A stretch of DNA of 64,000 nt from Galbula dea. Its lineage: Eukaryota > Chordata > Aves > Piciformes > Galbulidae. The notes beneath the pieces are model-generated. The model was given only the letters and a program-made list of their open reading frames with translations, made no database searches and was not told the origin of the DNA. Positions 36,345 to 47,401 of this stretch are shown here, in pieces (the first letter of the stretch is position 1; the number at the start of each line of letters is the position of its first letter). Where the stretch lies: positions 434,431-498,430 of the forward strand of contig VWZX01010408.1 of NCBI GenBank assembly GCA_013399015.1. Reading direction: 5' to 3'. The position numbers were made by a program, and so were the translations under genes.

Positions 36345-37168
36345 ATGAACAAGATGCTCCTGGACACACTATCTCATAAAAAGAAACTATATAAGGAGTG
36401 GAAGAAGGGACAATTAGAATGGGGAGCATACAGGGAAGCTGTCTGGAGAGCAAGAGAACTGGTTAGAAAAAGTAAAGCTCAGTGGGAATTAAATCTAGCC
36501 AGGGAGATCAAGGGGAAGAGTAAAAATTTCTGTAGATATATTAATGGAAAAAGGAAGATTAAGAAAGGTGTGAGCACCCTCAGAAAAGAAATGGGAGAAC
36601 TGGTGATGGGGGATATGGAGAAGGCCAAAGTTCTCAACAGCTTCTTTACTTCAGTCTTCATTGGCAAGGGCTCCCGCCACACCCCCGAAGACAAAGAAGG
36701 TAATGGCAGTGGCTGGAAGATAAAACTGCCTGTGGTAAGTGAAGATCAGGGACCCAGTGGGATACACCCATGGGTACTGAGAGAACTGGTGGCTGAGGTT
36801 GCTAAGCCACTCTCTATTGTATTCCAAAAGTCATGGCAGTCTGGTGAAGCCCCCACTGACTGGAAAAGGGGAAACATAACCCCCTTTTTTAAAAAGGGGA
36901 AGAAAGATGATCCGGCAAACTATACGCCAGTCAGTTTCACCTCTGTGCCTGGTAAAATCATGGAGCAGATCCTCCTGCAGGAACTGCTGAAGCAGAAGGA
37001 TAGTGAAGAGGTGATTGGATATAATCAACATGGCTTCACCAAGGGGAAATCATGCCTGATGAATCTGGTGGCCTTCTATGAAAAGGTCACAACATCAATA
37101 GACAGGGGAAGAGCAACTGACGTCATTTACCTGGACCAAGCAAAGACTTTGACACTGTTCCACATGAC
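36345..37168 (+). pseudogene. CR1 ORF2 reverse transcriptase, broken
   Basis: The open frame gives 274 readable residues before the gap. Residues 1-100 are the basic linker (KKLYKEWKKGQ, NLAREIKGKSKNF). Residues 136-275 carry early reverse transcriptase motifs: GIHPWVLREL, GNITPFFKKGKKDDPANYTP, VPGKIMEQILLQELL, NQHGFTKGKSC and the motif-A start YLD near residue 264. Two defects are visible: about 15-20 family residues are missing at residue 135/136 (near 36750), and one base is lost near 37147, inside motif A, so the frame changes there. The catalytic FADD block would fall in the gap. The ATG at 36345 is internal to the family protein. Non-functional. Confidence 0.92.
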
Positions 37169-37738
37169 NNNNNNNNNNNNNNNNNNNNNNNNNNNNNNNN
37201 NNNNNNNNNNNNNNNNNNNNNNNNNNNNNNNNNNNNNNNNNNNNNNNNNNNNNNNNNNNNNNNNNNNNNNNNNNNNNNNNNNNNNNNNNNNNNNNNNNNN
37301 NNNNNNNNNNNNNNNNNNNNNNNNNNNNNNNNNNNNNNNNNNNNNNNNNNNNNNNNNNNNNNNNNNNNNNNNNNNNNNNNNNNNNNNNNNNNNNNNNNNN
37401 NNNNNNNNNNNNNNNNNNNNNNNNNNNNNNNNNNNNNNNNNNNNNNNNNNNNNNNNNNNNNNNNNNNNNNNNNNNNNNNNNNNNNNNNNNNNNNNNNNNN
37501 NNNNNNNNNNNNNNNNNNNNNNNNNNNNNNNNNNNNNNNNNNNNNNNNNNNNNNNNNNNNNNNNNNNNNNNNNNNNNNNNNNNNNNNNNNNNNNNNNNNN
37601 NNNNNNNNNNNNNNNNNNNNNNNNNNNNNNNNNNNNNNNNNNNNNNNNNNNNNNNNNNNNNNNNNNNNNNNNNNNNNNNNNNNNNNNNNNNNNNNNNNNN
37701 NNNNNNNNNNNNNNNNNNNNNNNNNNNNNNNNNNNNNN
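37169..37738. other. Assembly gap (570 N)
   Basis: An unbroken run of N inside a CR1 copy, where repetitive sequence probably defeated assembly. The true length may differ. Translations that cross it are meaningless. Confidence 0.99.
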
Positions 37739-38249
37739 GGCTGCATCAAGAGAAGTGTGGCTAGCATGTCAAGGGAGGTGATTCTCCCCCTCTACTCTGC
37801 ACTCGTGAGACCCAGCCTGGAATACTGTGTCCAGTTCTGGAGCCCCTGTTACAAGAGGGATATGGGGGTGCTGGAAGTGAGTCCAGAGAAGGGCCACGAG
37901 AATGATCAGAGGGCTGGTGCACCTCTCCTACGAGGACAGACTGAGAGAGATGGGGTTGTTCAGTGTGGAGAAGAGAAGGCTCTGAGGAGACCTTCTTGTG
38001 GCCTTCCAGTATCTGAAGGGGGCCTACAAGAAAGCTGGGGAGGGACTTTTTAGGATGTCAGGTAGCAATAGAACCAGGGGAAATGGATGCAAGCTAGAGG
38101 AGAGTAGATTTAGATTAAACATTTGGAGGAAGTTCTTCAGTGTTACGGTGCTGAGACACTGGAACAGGTTGCCCAGAGAGGCTGTGGAAGCCCCATCCCT
38201 GGAAGCTTTTAAGACAAGGCCGGATGGGGCTCTGGGCAACCTGATCTAG
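37739..38249 (+). pseudogene. CR1 ORF2 C-terminal remnant
   Basis: After the gap the sequence encodes SREVILPLYSALVRPSLEYC and VQFWSP, then shifts frame near 37860-38000 and continues as QYLKGAYKKAGEGLF, SNRTRGNGCKL and LRHWNRLPREAVEAPSLEAF. These are the end of CR1 ORF2. The frame changes confirm a dead copy. Confidence 0.9.
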
Positions 38250-38337
38250 TGGAAGGTGTCCCTGCCAGGCAGGGAGGTTTGAACTAGATGATCTTTAAGG
38301 TCCCTTCCAACTCTGACAATTCTATGATTCTATGATT

Positions 38338-39720
38338 AAATAAAGCCTAATGGCCATGCTAGATCCCACAAAATATGGTATCCTACAGACACTCACCCCA
38401 GGAAGATCAAGTCCTCCTACTTTATTTTATGCCATAAATCTGAACATCCCTGTAAGTTTCAGCGAGAAAGGAGCTGACAGAATGAGAACCTAGGTAACAG
38501 AGCTGGCAGTAAATCCACAGAGAAGTTACCTCATGCTTAGATTTTCAGTTTAGCACGTGAATAGGCTCAAGCAGATTTATTTAAAAGCAAACATGCAAAG
38601 AAAATTTTGGTTTAGAAGCTACTACCTAGGCAACAAAAACTGTGACAGACAGTTAAGTGATAAGCAATGTGCACCCAGTACTTCAAGTATGGAGTATTAA
38701 TTAGTTCTTTGCAGAGGACAAAAATCTGCTCCAAAATGAAGACTAATCGTATTAACTTAAGAAAAATCTATCAGAGACACACAAAAAATGGATTAGATCA
38801 ATCATGAACACTTCTTTTAATAATGAAAATGATTGTCCAGCAAATAAAAATATATTAAAATATTTTAGCTTTAAGTAAGCCATTAAGCCACAAGACAAAA
38901 ATCTGTGATAGGGGATGACACAACCATGAAAAAGAAATTTACAATATCTGTGTGGGAGAACTGTGTGTTAATGGAGAAACTGAATGCTCAGTATTTAAAA
39001 GGGGACACAAACATTCTCCTATGACATCTGTTCGTAGGTTCTACTGCAACAGAAAACCACCAGAATTTTAGCTGTCAAGTGCTGAACAATTACACACTTC
39101 CAGCACCACAAGTCTAGTATTTAGTCATGAAAAAAAGAGTATGCAAGAAACTTGGATGCAGTCTTAACACTCGGCCAAATGCTGGAATGATTACCTAAAT
39201 TGGAAGTGCACTCAGCCACACACCCAGTTTTACAACATTTACTTAGATCTGTGAAAAAAACCTGGAGTCACAATCATAAGTAACTTAGCACTGCCAGGGC
39301 ATCTAAACACATGCTCAGCTTTAAGTATATGAACAGAATCCCTTTGGTCCAGAGACAACTCAGGCTGTTGAATGCTCACACTTACATGACTTTCTAGCCA
39401 GCGTCAGTACAAGTCTCCTGTTCTGACTTCTAACACCAAAATCAACATGCCAATTTCGAAGAATGATAGCAGCACATCTGAGAGACACTTCCACTGCAGG
39501 ATGGTACAGGATGGTACAGAACTCTTTTAAGAATGTTCAAGATACTGCCAAATTTAAAAGACAGCTTTATTTACCTAAACTCACAAGTCAGATTAAAAGC
39601 AATTTTCTCATTCCTTTCTAACATTTAGATATCTGACAGTCTGAATTCATTTTTGTTTTCTGTATTTTAACCACACCTTTAAAGTGTGGGAAACTGCAAG
39701 TGTTACGGCATTGATTCTTG
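38338..39720. other. Unique AT-rich intron
   Basis: No gene or large repeat seen. A small tandem duplication of CAGGATGGTA lies at 39497-39516. Confidence 0.6.
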
Positions 39721-39791
39721 AAAGGGAAGGGAGAAAGGGGGAAAGGAGGAAAGAGGGAAAGGGGGAAAGGGGGAAAGGGGGAAAGGGGGAG
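39721..39791 (+). repeat. Purine repeat (GGGGGAAA)n, G-quadruplex-prone
   Basis: About 70 bases of pure G and A. The right part has four runs of five G with AAA loops (39761-39765, 39769-39773, 39777-39781, 39785-39789), which meets the usual G-quadruplex pattern. Open frames on both strands through it are composition artefacts. Confidence 0.92.
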
Positions 39792-40997
39792 AACAGTTCT
39801 TCCAGTGGTCAACGTACTGCTAGGGAAGCCTGATCTCAGGAAGAGCTCACTCCCCTTCCCTTTTGTTTGCTTGATTCTCCTTTTCCAATACCACTGCAAT
39901 AAGATTATTACATAATTAAATATTAGACTTTCTCATAACAATAAAATGAAACTACAAAAGAGGAAAGGAATCATTGACTGTGACTAACTTTTCCTGGTGA
40001 ATCAAAATCAAAATTTATAACAGAAAAAGGAATATTAATGAACTATATATGAAATACAGCAACAACTTTCTTTTAGTTCTTGTTCTCTTGTGACACCTTG
40101 CTTTGGGATTGAATGTTCCCCCCACTTTAAACATCCCTTTTCTACAGACCATGCCACAAAGCCCTTTCTTTCAGTCAGGAACGCCATGTGGGCACAAGAC
40201 CAATCAGATCATCTTGAAATGTATTTTTCCTTCCACAGGTCTACAGAAACGAAATGGTTGCTGAAGGAACAGACTCTTCTACCAGAGTATATATTTTAGA
40301 AATAAAATATTTTCTGTTCATATGAATGACAAACTCCTTTGTGTGCATACACATGGTTTCAGATTTTTGGTGTAGAACTGAAAATTCAGTACTGTTACAG
40401 TGTTAATCCTCAGCAGTAGCTACAGTCAGTAGTTACTGCTGCACGTAGTAACAGGTGTGAGGCAGTGCATACTTTCCTACATTTTATGAAATATATTCCA
40501 TAACATTAAGGCAGGTGGGTAAATCAAACTCTTCCCTCACAAATGGAATTTGACACCAGACAGCTGGCACAAATTGTGTTCTGATCCAAAATGTTTCACA
40601 TTAAAAAAGGAAAATTTCTGGCAGTACTTCATTTTTTGTATAACTGAACTATACCAAGCAGACAGGAAAGAATGCTTTTCTGTTCAACTGATCTTAAACA
40701 AGCAAATTCAGTCTGAAAATAATACCCCAGAAAGTGTAACAGCTATTCCCTTTTGCTCCACCACACAACGCTATTTTTCGTATATAAAAAGAGTGAAATT
40801 CTCAATTAAGAAGCTCTGCTTCTTAACCTTGAACACAGAAAGACTAGGCATTAGAACGCTAGCTTATTTGATTTGAAACCATTTTATATTCATAAAGGTC
40901 TGAAGTGTTGGACTTAACCATCACTTTTTTTTTCTCATCTTCCACATAACCATCAATTTAAAAAAACTCATCCAGGTTCCAGGGTTAGTTCTGGTAC

Positions 40998-41301
40998 CAG
41001 GAGGATGGGGTCAGTCTTTTTTCAGTGATGCTCAGTGACAGGACAAGAGGTAATGGGCACAAACTGGAATATAGGAAGTTCCATCTAAGCATAAGGAGGA
41101 ACTTCTTTACTTTGAGAGTGGTGGAGCACTGGAACAGGCTGCCTAGAGAGGTGGTAGAGTCTCTGTCTCTAGAGACATTCAAAACCCACCTAGACACCAC
41201 CCTGTGTAACCTGCTTTAGGTGAACCTGCTCTGACAGGTGAGGCTGGACTCTAGATCATCTCCAGAGGTCCCTTCCAAACCCTGACGTTCTGTGATTCTG
41301 T
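40998..41301 (+). mobile_element. CR1 3' fragment
   Basis: Encodes SDRTRGNGHKLEYRKFHLSI, then EHWNRLPREVVESLSLETF and TLCNLL, the C-terminal end of CR1 ORF2 (frame 41025-41219), followed by the 3' tail with GGTCCCTTCCAAACC and GTTCTGTGATTCTGT. Well preserved over 300 bases. Antisense to PARD3B. Confidence 0.93.
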
Positions 41302-44300
41302 TGCTTATGACCTGCCGCTTCTTCTCCTGCCCTTCCTCTTTGCTGTACCATTTTAAGAGTGAGGTTTTAGTCTGCATCATTTGTTTGGGTTATTCATTTG
41401 CTGGTGTTTCATTTGTTAGTTGTGACTAGTTCAAGACTTGAACCAAGAAAGCTTGACAAAGGTTGACATGTTGGGTTTTACTTTAAAGATGCAATTTTGT
41501 CTTTCAGCAGTAGCTTTATTTCCAAACTAAGTGCCAGCTCCAAAAGGCCGCCAAATAGGCAGGATGATGCTAAGCCCCACAGCCCAGCACTGCTTGGGAA
41601 GCTCCAGCAGTGTGGCAGCAGCTCACCTGGCCCTCCTGGCAGATGAGTACCATGGCTGAGCACTGACATTCTACCTCTTGCAAGATCTGTGCCCTGGAGA
41701 TCTCCTCAAGACACACCTTAAGCAATCAAGGGGCCTGCACTGAAACAGATACAACATAACTATCATTTAGGAAATGGTAGAAATATGATAAGTAATTTCT
41801 TCCTTAGGTAACTACAACAAAGCATTCTAGTCCTTCACTCACAGCAACTTCCTTCCAGTCATTCACCCAAATATCAGAAAAAAACACATACTATACTGCT
41901 ACTTATTTACATCTCAAGTTAAACTGCAGAAAAGGAGTAATTCTCCATCAAGTCAAACTACCTAGAGATCAAGAGTTTAATAACAGATGCAGATAACTTC
42001 ATTATCAAAAACAGAATCATAAAAAATTGTTTGCTTTCATGTCCAGTAACATTACAACATTTAACAGAGTGTTAAATATTAACTTAGTTAAGATTCATAT
42101 CTGCCTTGGGGAAAAAGTTGTGTATTTCAAAAATCAATTAAAAAAAATTGTGCCAGTCCATCTGACCACCATCTCGAACACTGCAAAGTCAAACTACCCA
42201 TAACTTGCTGTGAAATTTGGCAGAACAATAACTTGGCTCAAAAATCTGCTGTATTTGCTGTTTTCATTACAGAGATCTTTCACATACCCTATGCAACATC
42301 TATGTTTACAGAACCTGGGTGCTCATACTATTAAACATCAATACAATCTGTGTTTATATCATCTCCATACTAATCAGATCAATTACTTCTGATATATTGC
42401 CCTGTCACATCACCATTATAGTAATCAAACAAATGGAGCTGCAGGGAGATGAAGCTATATATAAGTATTTAACACAGCTTCTTTTATTTCTCTTTCTCGT
42501 TTATTTTTTAATGTTCATGGGCACCACTGCCACAGGAAATGAAAGAACTGCCAGCAAGCACCACACAAGCAGCACTGTATAGTTTTGTTAGGGGCCATCA
42601 AATAAGAATGTAATCCAGGATAGTAGAACAAAAATAACCTTGAATGAGAAATGAGGCTAGTGGTCTCGCTTCACTTCTAAGAGGCAATTAGAGCATACTA
42701 TTTGAGAACACCCCAAGAGTGCCTTAGGGTAACAGCAGGACACTGAGTAACAGCCATTTGCCAGGTCAATCCTTACAGAACCTTCTCAAAAGACACACAG
42801 AGATAACCTTGCAATTAAAAATGTCTTTGTAAACATTATAGCTCTGTGAATTTTTATTGCACTAAGACTCTTTCACAGTTAATCACTGTCTACTTGTAGT
42901 TTTCCTGTGCAAAGGAATTTAACTTTTAGTAATTATCTTTTGAATTCTCTTTCATCTTCAGAAGAAACTAACATTATTTCTAGAGCTCTATTAACCTCAT
43001 TTTCAGCTACTAAACCAAGATAGAAACTATATATATATCACTGAAACATTCTTTATATATTGCAGAGCTGTTATAAGCATTCCCATTCATTTATAGGTCT
43101 ATTATTTAATAAAGTCATACTCTGTCTTAATATATAGAGCCAAAAACTAGCGTAGGAAAATTTCTTTTCACTGTCCTAAAACAGACTGATAAAGAGAGCA
43201 GAAAATGTAAATGTAAAATTGGTTTTGAATGCTCTCTGATCTAGCTATAATTTTTTCTTCTGTGCCTGGAAATATCAATTAATATTTTAAAAAAACCTAA
43301 GATTATTCTTTTCAAAGATTTTTCTTTTTATTTTAAACCAAAAAATTTCTTTGTAATAACAAAGAAACATTTATATAGTATTTTCTGGACTTTGACATCC
43401 ATACTTCTTTGAGACACCACAAATGAGAAAGGAGTGAATTCTAACCATTAGTACACTCAAAACAGTTCAACAGTACAAGGCACTGAGGATTAAGAGCCTA
43501 CCAGCCTACGACACTATAGGTTTTTTCATGCATAGGTCAGAAAACTTTCATACAGATAATACCTAGATAAATAGATATTTTTCTTATGGAATTACCACCA
43601 GAGCTACTACGCATGCAAATTAGTCTCTTCAAGCAGAGCACCTTTTCCATCAAGACAGCTGGGACATGTTGCTCTGTACTGATGGCACACATTTCAGCCC
43701 TGTCTGCTCTGATGACAAGCACATCTACCACTTGACCAGAACTGACAGCAAATCCCATTACATATGAGAGTAATTTAGCAAAGAGCTATGGTGACCATAC
43801 AGAGAAGAGCAGAAGGGAGTTGCTGGCCAGCACAACCCATCTGGCCAACAGCTCATGCAAGTCCTGGGAAAGGAGGGAACAAATGGTACGATGAAGGGTG
43901 GACCAGATTCCACTTGGTTTATTGCACTGCAAAGTCAGATCAGCACGTGCTCTGTATAGGTTACAAAAGCTGCTTCTTTAAATGAAATTAGTGTACTGAG
44001 AGGGGAGAGGAAAGCTATCTAGTATATTGCTTAGAAAACTCTACCATACCATCTATACACAGAGCCACAAATATTTACTGTACTGAACACTTAATATCAT
44101 TAAAGAATTTGACTATTTTTTAGAAGTATACATCTGTGCTGTTGAAAAAGTATTATTACTAATTCCAAAGCACTTGACTTATTCCATCTGAATCATTGTC
44201 TAAAAAAAACCTCTATGAGCAAAAATAAACCTTAGAAAAATCTGTTTGGTTTCACTACCACTTTTAAGTTAAATACAGAAGGTTATTCAGAATTTATAAA

Positions 44301-44519
44301 AGCTAACCTTGATTTCTTACAACACAACACCAGAAATTTTTAATTAAAAAAACTAGACTATGCTCTTAATTTTATACATAAATGCTTTCAAATTGCTGGA
44401 GCAGTAAATAAACTATGGCCTTCCACTATTCATTTGGGCCAGAGGAGTAAAAAAACCACTCCAGAATACTTCCAGACCTGCGAAGAGCAGTAATAGAAAG
44501 AAACTTTTCAGATGAGACA

Positions 44520-44556
44520 ATTTATGAATTCAGATGAGACATCTGAATTCATAAAT
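44520..44556. repeat. Perfect 17-bp inverted repeat, 3-base loop
   Basis: Left arm ATTTATGAATTCAGATG (44520-44536), spacer AGA, right arm CATCTGAATTCATAAAT (44540-44556). All 17 pairs match. TCAGATGAGACA also occurs twice as a direct repeat (from 44507 and 44530), suggesting a local template-switch origin. Confidence 0.95.
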
Positions 44557-46149
44557 CCTTTCAGTCAAGAGCTGATGAAACCCAGTTGCACACCACCAAA
44601 CGCCTTTTCCATAATATGAGAAGGGTCACATGGCTGGTGGGAACCAAAGCCCAGACTCACACAACTGATTCCCAGGTACACAACTGGATAGATGTGCTGC
44701 AAAAAAGCCTGTAGAGGAGGAGGAAATGATGAAAATGCTCTACTGCCAAGGTAGCTGCATGCTTCACAGAATTAGAAATAAAAAATAAAAATGCAGGAAA
44801 ATTCTGCTACTCTGGGTTTCATTTTAGCATGTGTTTCTGCTTCTTCCTTCCCCTTTGTTTTTAATACCAATCACCTGAGCATAACGAGACATTTGCTGCT
44901 CAAGAGCTCATCTACTCTTGCTGCTTACTTAATATCTCAGCCTACTACAACATCATAATTAGGGTCATGAAGATTATTATGTTCCCAGTCATTTGGACTA
45001 GAATTCAGCATAACCTGACATTTTTCATGAGCCTGGGAGAGACACAGGGAGGGTCTTCTCACATGGGTCTTCTCAGTTTTGCCTTGCCACATACAAAACC
45101 TTCCACTGTCGGCCACTGTTCATTTTGAATTTTGCCTCAGTTACACTCCAAAGCATAGATTAAGTCAAATTTATTTTAAGATCATTAAACAAGGCCTGAA
45201 GTTTCAGGTTCACAGGGAAATTGAGCAAGTTTCTTCTAGCTCCATTGTGCAAACTGAGCGTCACTCTAATTATGCTGTCAAACTGAGGATTGTGAACTCT
45301 TAATAAACAGAGACCTGTTTTCATGCAAATTTTGCTAGTAATAAAAAGATAGGAAGAAAAATATGTCAGTAGAATTGTTCCTGTAAGCAAAATGTTTTTC
45401 AAATGCTTTCATGAGTTGTCAGCAGCTCCAAGTAGAAAGTTACCAGGGTAATGTCTTGAAGCAGCAGCTGAAAGTTTTCAGTCAAGTGTTCTACTTGAGA
45501 CCAATACATCAGAAAGCATAAGGTAACAGCTAGAAACACAGCCACAACAGTCTCTATGCCAAGATTTATACAGAAGCAACACTTCCACATGAATGGCTTT
45601 ATTCCCATTAAACTGTGTAAGTGGGGATGGAGGGGGGAGAGCATTTACAAAAACAAGCCTGCCAGCACACATGCCTTCAGCTATACAGATCACCTACACT
45701 GCCACTTGCAAGTTCTCCAGGATGCAGCAAAGAGCAACCTATTCCCAAAACCAGCTCGCAAGGTCTTCACAAGCATTACAAAAATGTGTGCTCTCAGAAG
45801 ACAAGGGCAAGACTGCCACAGAAAAGTCTCGATGAATTTCTTCCAAATAACTCTCCAACTACCACAACAAAAGTTCAGATAAGGATGGCAACCAACAAGT
45901 AAAACACAAATGAAATAATTAGACTTTAAATTTTTTACCTTCTAATGTAATCTGTGAGGTCTAGAACAGTCATGGTATTGCAGAAGTTGATGCAATAATA
46001 ATCTAACAAGAACTTTGTTCTTACTAAAAATTAGGAAGGAACAAGCTATCCTAATCTAACAAAGAATTTTACAAAAATTAAGCTACAGATGACCAAGTGA
46101 GACCCAGTGAGCCTGCAGGTCTCCAGGCTCCAAGCTGCTCTTTAAAATG

Positions 46150-46262
46150 CCTGTAAAGAAAGCATTTACTTCCTGCACAGGGGTGCTATGACAATTAATT
46201 AATGTTTGTAAAGTGCACTGAAGCTTAAAATTACTAGATATCATGATAAATATTAATTACCA
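46150..46262 (+). mobile_element. Possible ancient LINE 3' end
   Basis: ATTAATTAATGTTTGTAAAG followed by TGCACTGAAG resembles the old 'tgtaaagcgctttgaag' tail shared by ancient L3/CR1-like and related repeats of amniotes. The match is short and from memory. Confidence 0.3.
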
Positions 46263-47222
46263 CAACTACAACACAGAACTGGAATTGTTATAGTGCTCTC
46301 ATTGTAAACTCTGCGCATTGAACAAGATGAAAAAAGTTCTCAGCACCAAGTCAAGGTGATCACCTATATAGACACATGAAGATGTGTGCTTAACATGCTG
46401 CACATGGCACCCTACCAACCATACTGTGAGGTGTCGTTCTGAGCACACTCACACATGGATGTATGCAGAGTATGCTAGCTGCATTTCTGGCTGTAGTCAT
46501 GAGGATAGCTTATGCAGAGAAACCAACTGGCTACAGTTTCTCACCTGTATGTTCCTTCAAGCCACTCTCACTTGAAGAGAGTTTTCAAGTGTGCTAGTGG
46601 TTACAGACTCCCAACAGCTCATGCAGCAGCCAGAGCTCACTAACAGTTTATGATCTCCTCCATACAGATGTTTTAGGAAAGAAGCTAACTTTTTACAGAC
46701 ACCATAGTTCTAAACCCAGTGGAAACTGCCTCATGTCATAGTTCTACAGCTTCATTATCTTTTTCCTTTTTGACATATAGCTTTTTAAAAGGGACTAAAC
46801 CAAATACAACAATACAAACAATGAAGGAAATGGCATCTTTAGAAGAGATAATAAGTTACAGAAAATCAGCAAGAGTGGAAATCCATGTGGAAATACAGAT
46901 TCCATTAAAAGAGTAGAATTTTGCACTGTCATCTGTTGAGAGTATTTTAAACAAAATGAGTTCAAGAGGAAGACAACGAATGCCCCCACCCTGGGCTGGT
47001 GGTTGCCACATGCTGCATGGGGAATGCTGGCAATGATATTTGACAAATGTAAAAATTCTAATCAATATCACATCCATCTCCTCATGTCTTCCCTATTGAA
47101 AGAAACACTACAACCTGCTTGCTCTCAGCCAGCCATAGGCATACATACAATCAGTACCTTGCAAAGATAAGAAGTCAGCTCATGTTAAGTGAACAGCCTG
47201 TTTTGCTTCTACCTCAGGCACT

Positions 47223-47284
47223 GGGTAGGGTTTTTTGGGGTCTTTTTTGTTTGTTTTGGGGTTTTTTTGTTTGGTTGTTTTTTT
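47223..47284. repeat. G/T-rich low-complexity run
   Basis: GGGTTTTTTGGGG-type runs with GTTTGTTTTGGGGTTTTTTT. This is the complement type of the C/A arrays at 30305 and 51369. It ends some 33 bases before a CR1 tail. Confidence 0.9.
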
Positions 47285-47317
47285 AAGAAAGATGATAATA
47301 AAATATCAATTGAATAT

Positions 47318-47401
47318 GGGCATCCCTGCCCACGCCAGGGGGGTTGGAACTAGATGATCTTTAAGGTCCCTTCCAACCTGAGCCATTCTATGATTCTATG
47401 A
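47318..47401 (+). mobile_element. CR1 3' tail fragment
   Basis: GGGGGGTTGGAACTAGATGA, TCTTTAAGGTCCCTTCCAAC and CATTCTATGATTCTATGA. The octamer type matches the copy at 36265-38337. Antisense to PARD3B. Confidence 0.92.

Larger units (their letters stand above)
36265..38337 (+). mobile_element. CR1 retrotransposon, longest copy, with assembly gap
   Basis: The copy runs from the linker before the reverse transcriptase through the domain start, is interrupted by the N gap (37169-37738), and resumes in the C-terminal region to the 3' end GACAATTCTATGATTCTATG. The 5' part of the element (promoter, ORF1, most of the endonuclease) is absent. The left boundary near 36265 is approximate. It is antisense to PARD3B. 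The octamer type ATTCTATG differs from the ATTCTGTG of the copies at 5601 and 62944, so this is a different subfamily. Confidence 0.93.
41302..47222. other. Mostly unique intron
   Basis: No gene seen. Contains the 17-bp perfect inverted repeat (44520-44556), a region near 45590-45900 open in all three plus frames but without motifs, and a possible ancient LINE end at 46150-46262. Otherwise AT-rich unique sequence. Confidence 0.6.

Noticed and set aside
37123..37767. 214-codon minus-strand frame
   Set aside because: Almost entirely N; no real sequence supports it.
39618..39915. Frames with KGERGK or PFPLS repeats
   Set aside because: They are translations of the purine repeat at 39721-39791.
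45556..45902. Region open in all three plus frames
   Set aside because: No motif, no splice-site framing and no consistent codon preference; chance scarcity of stops in a slightly GC-richer patch.
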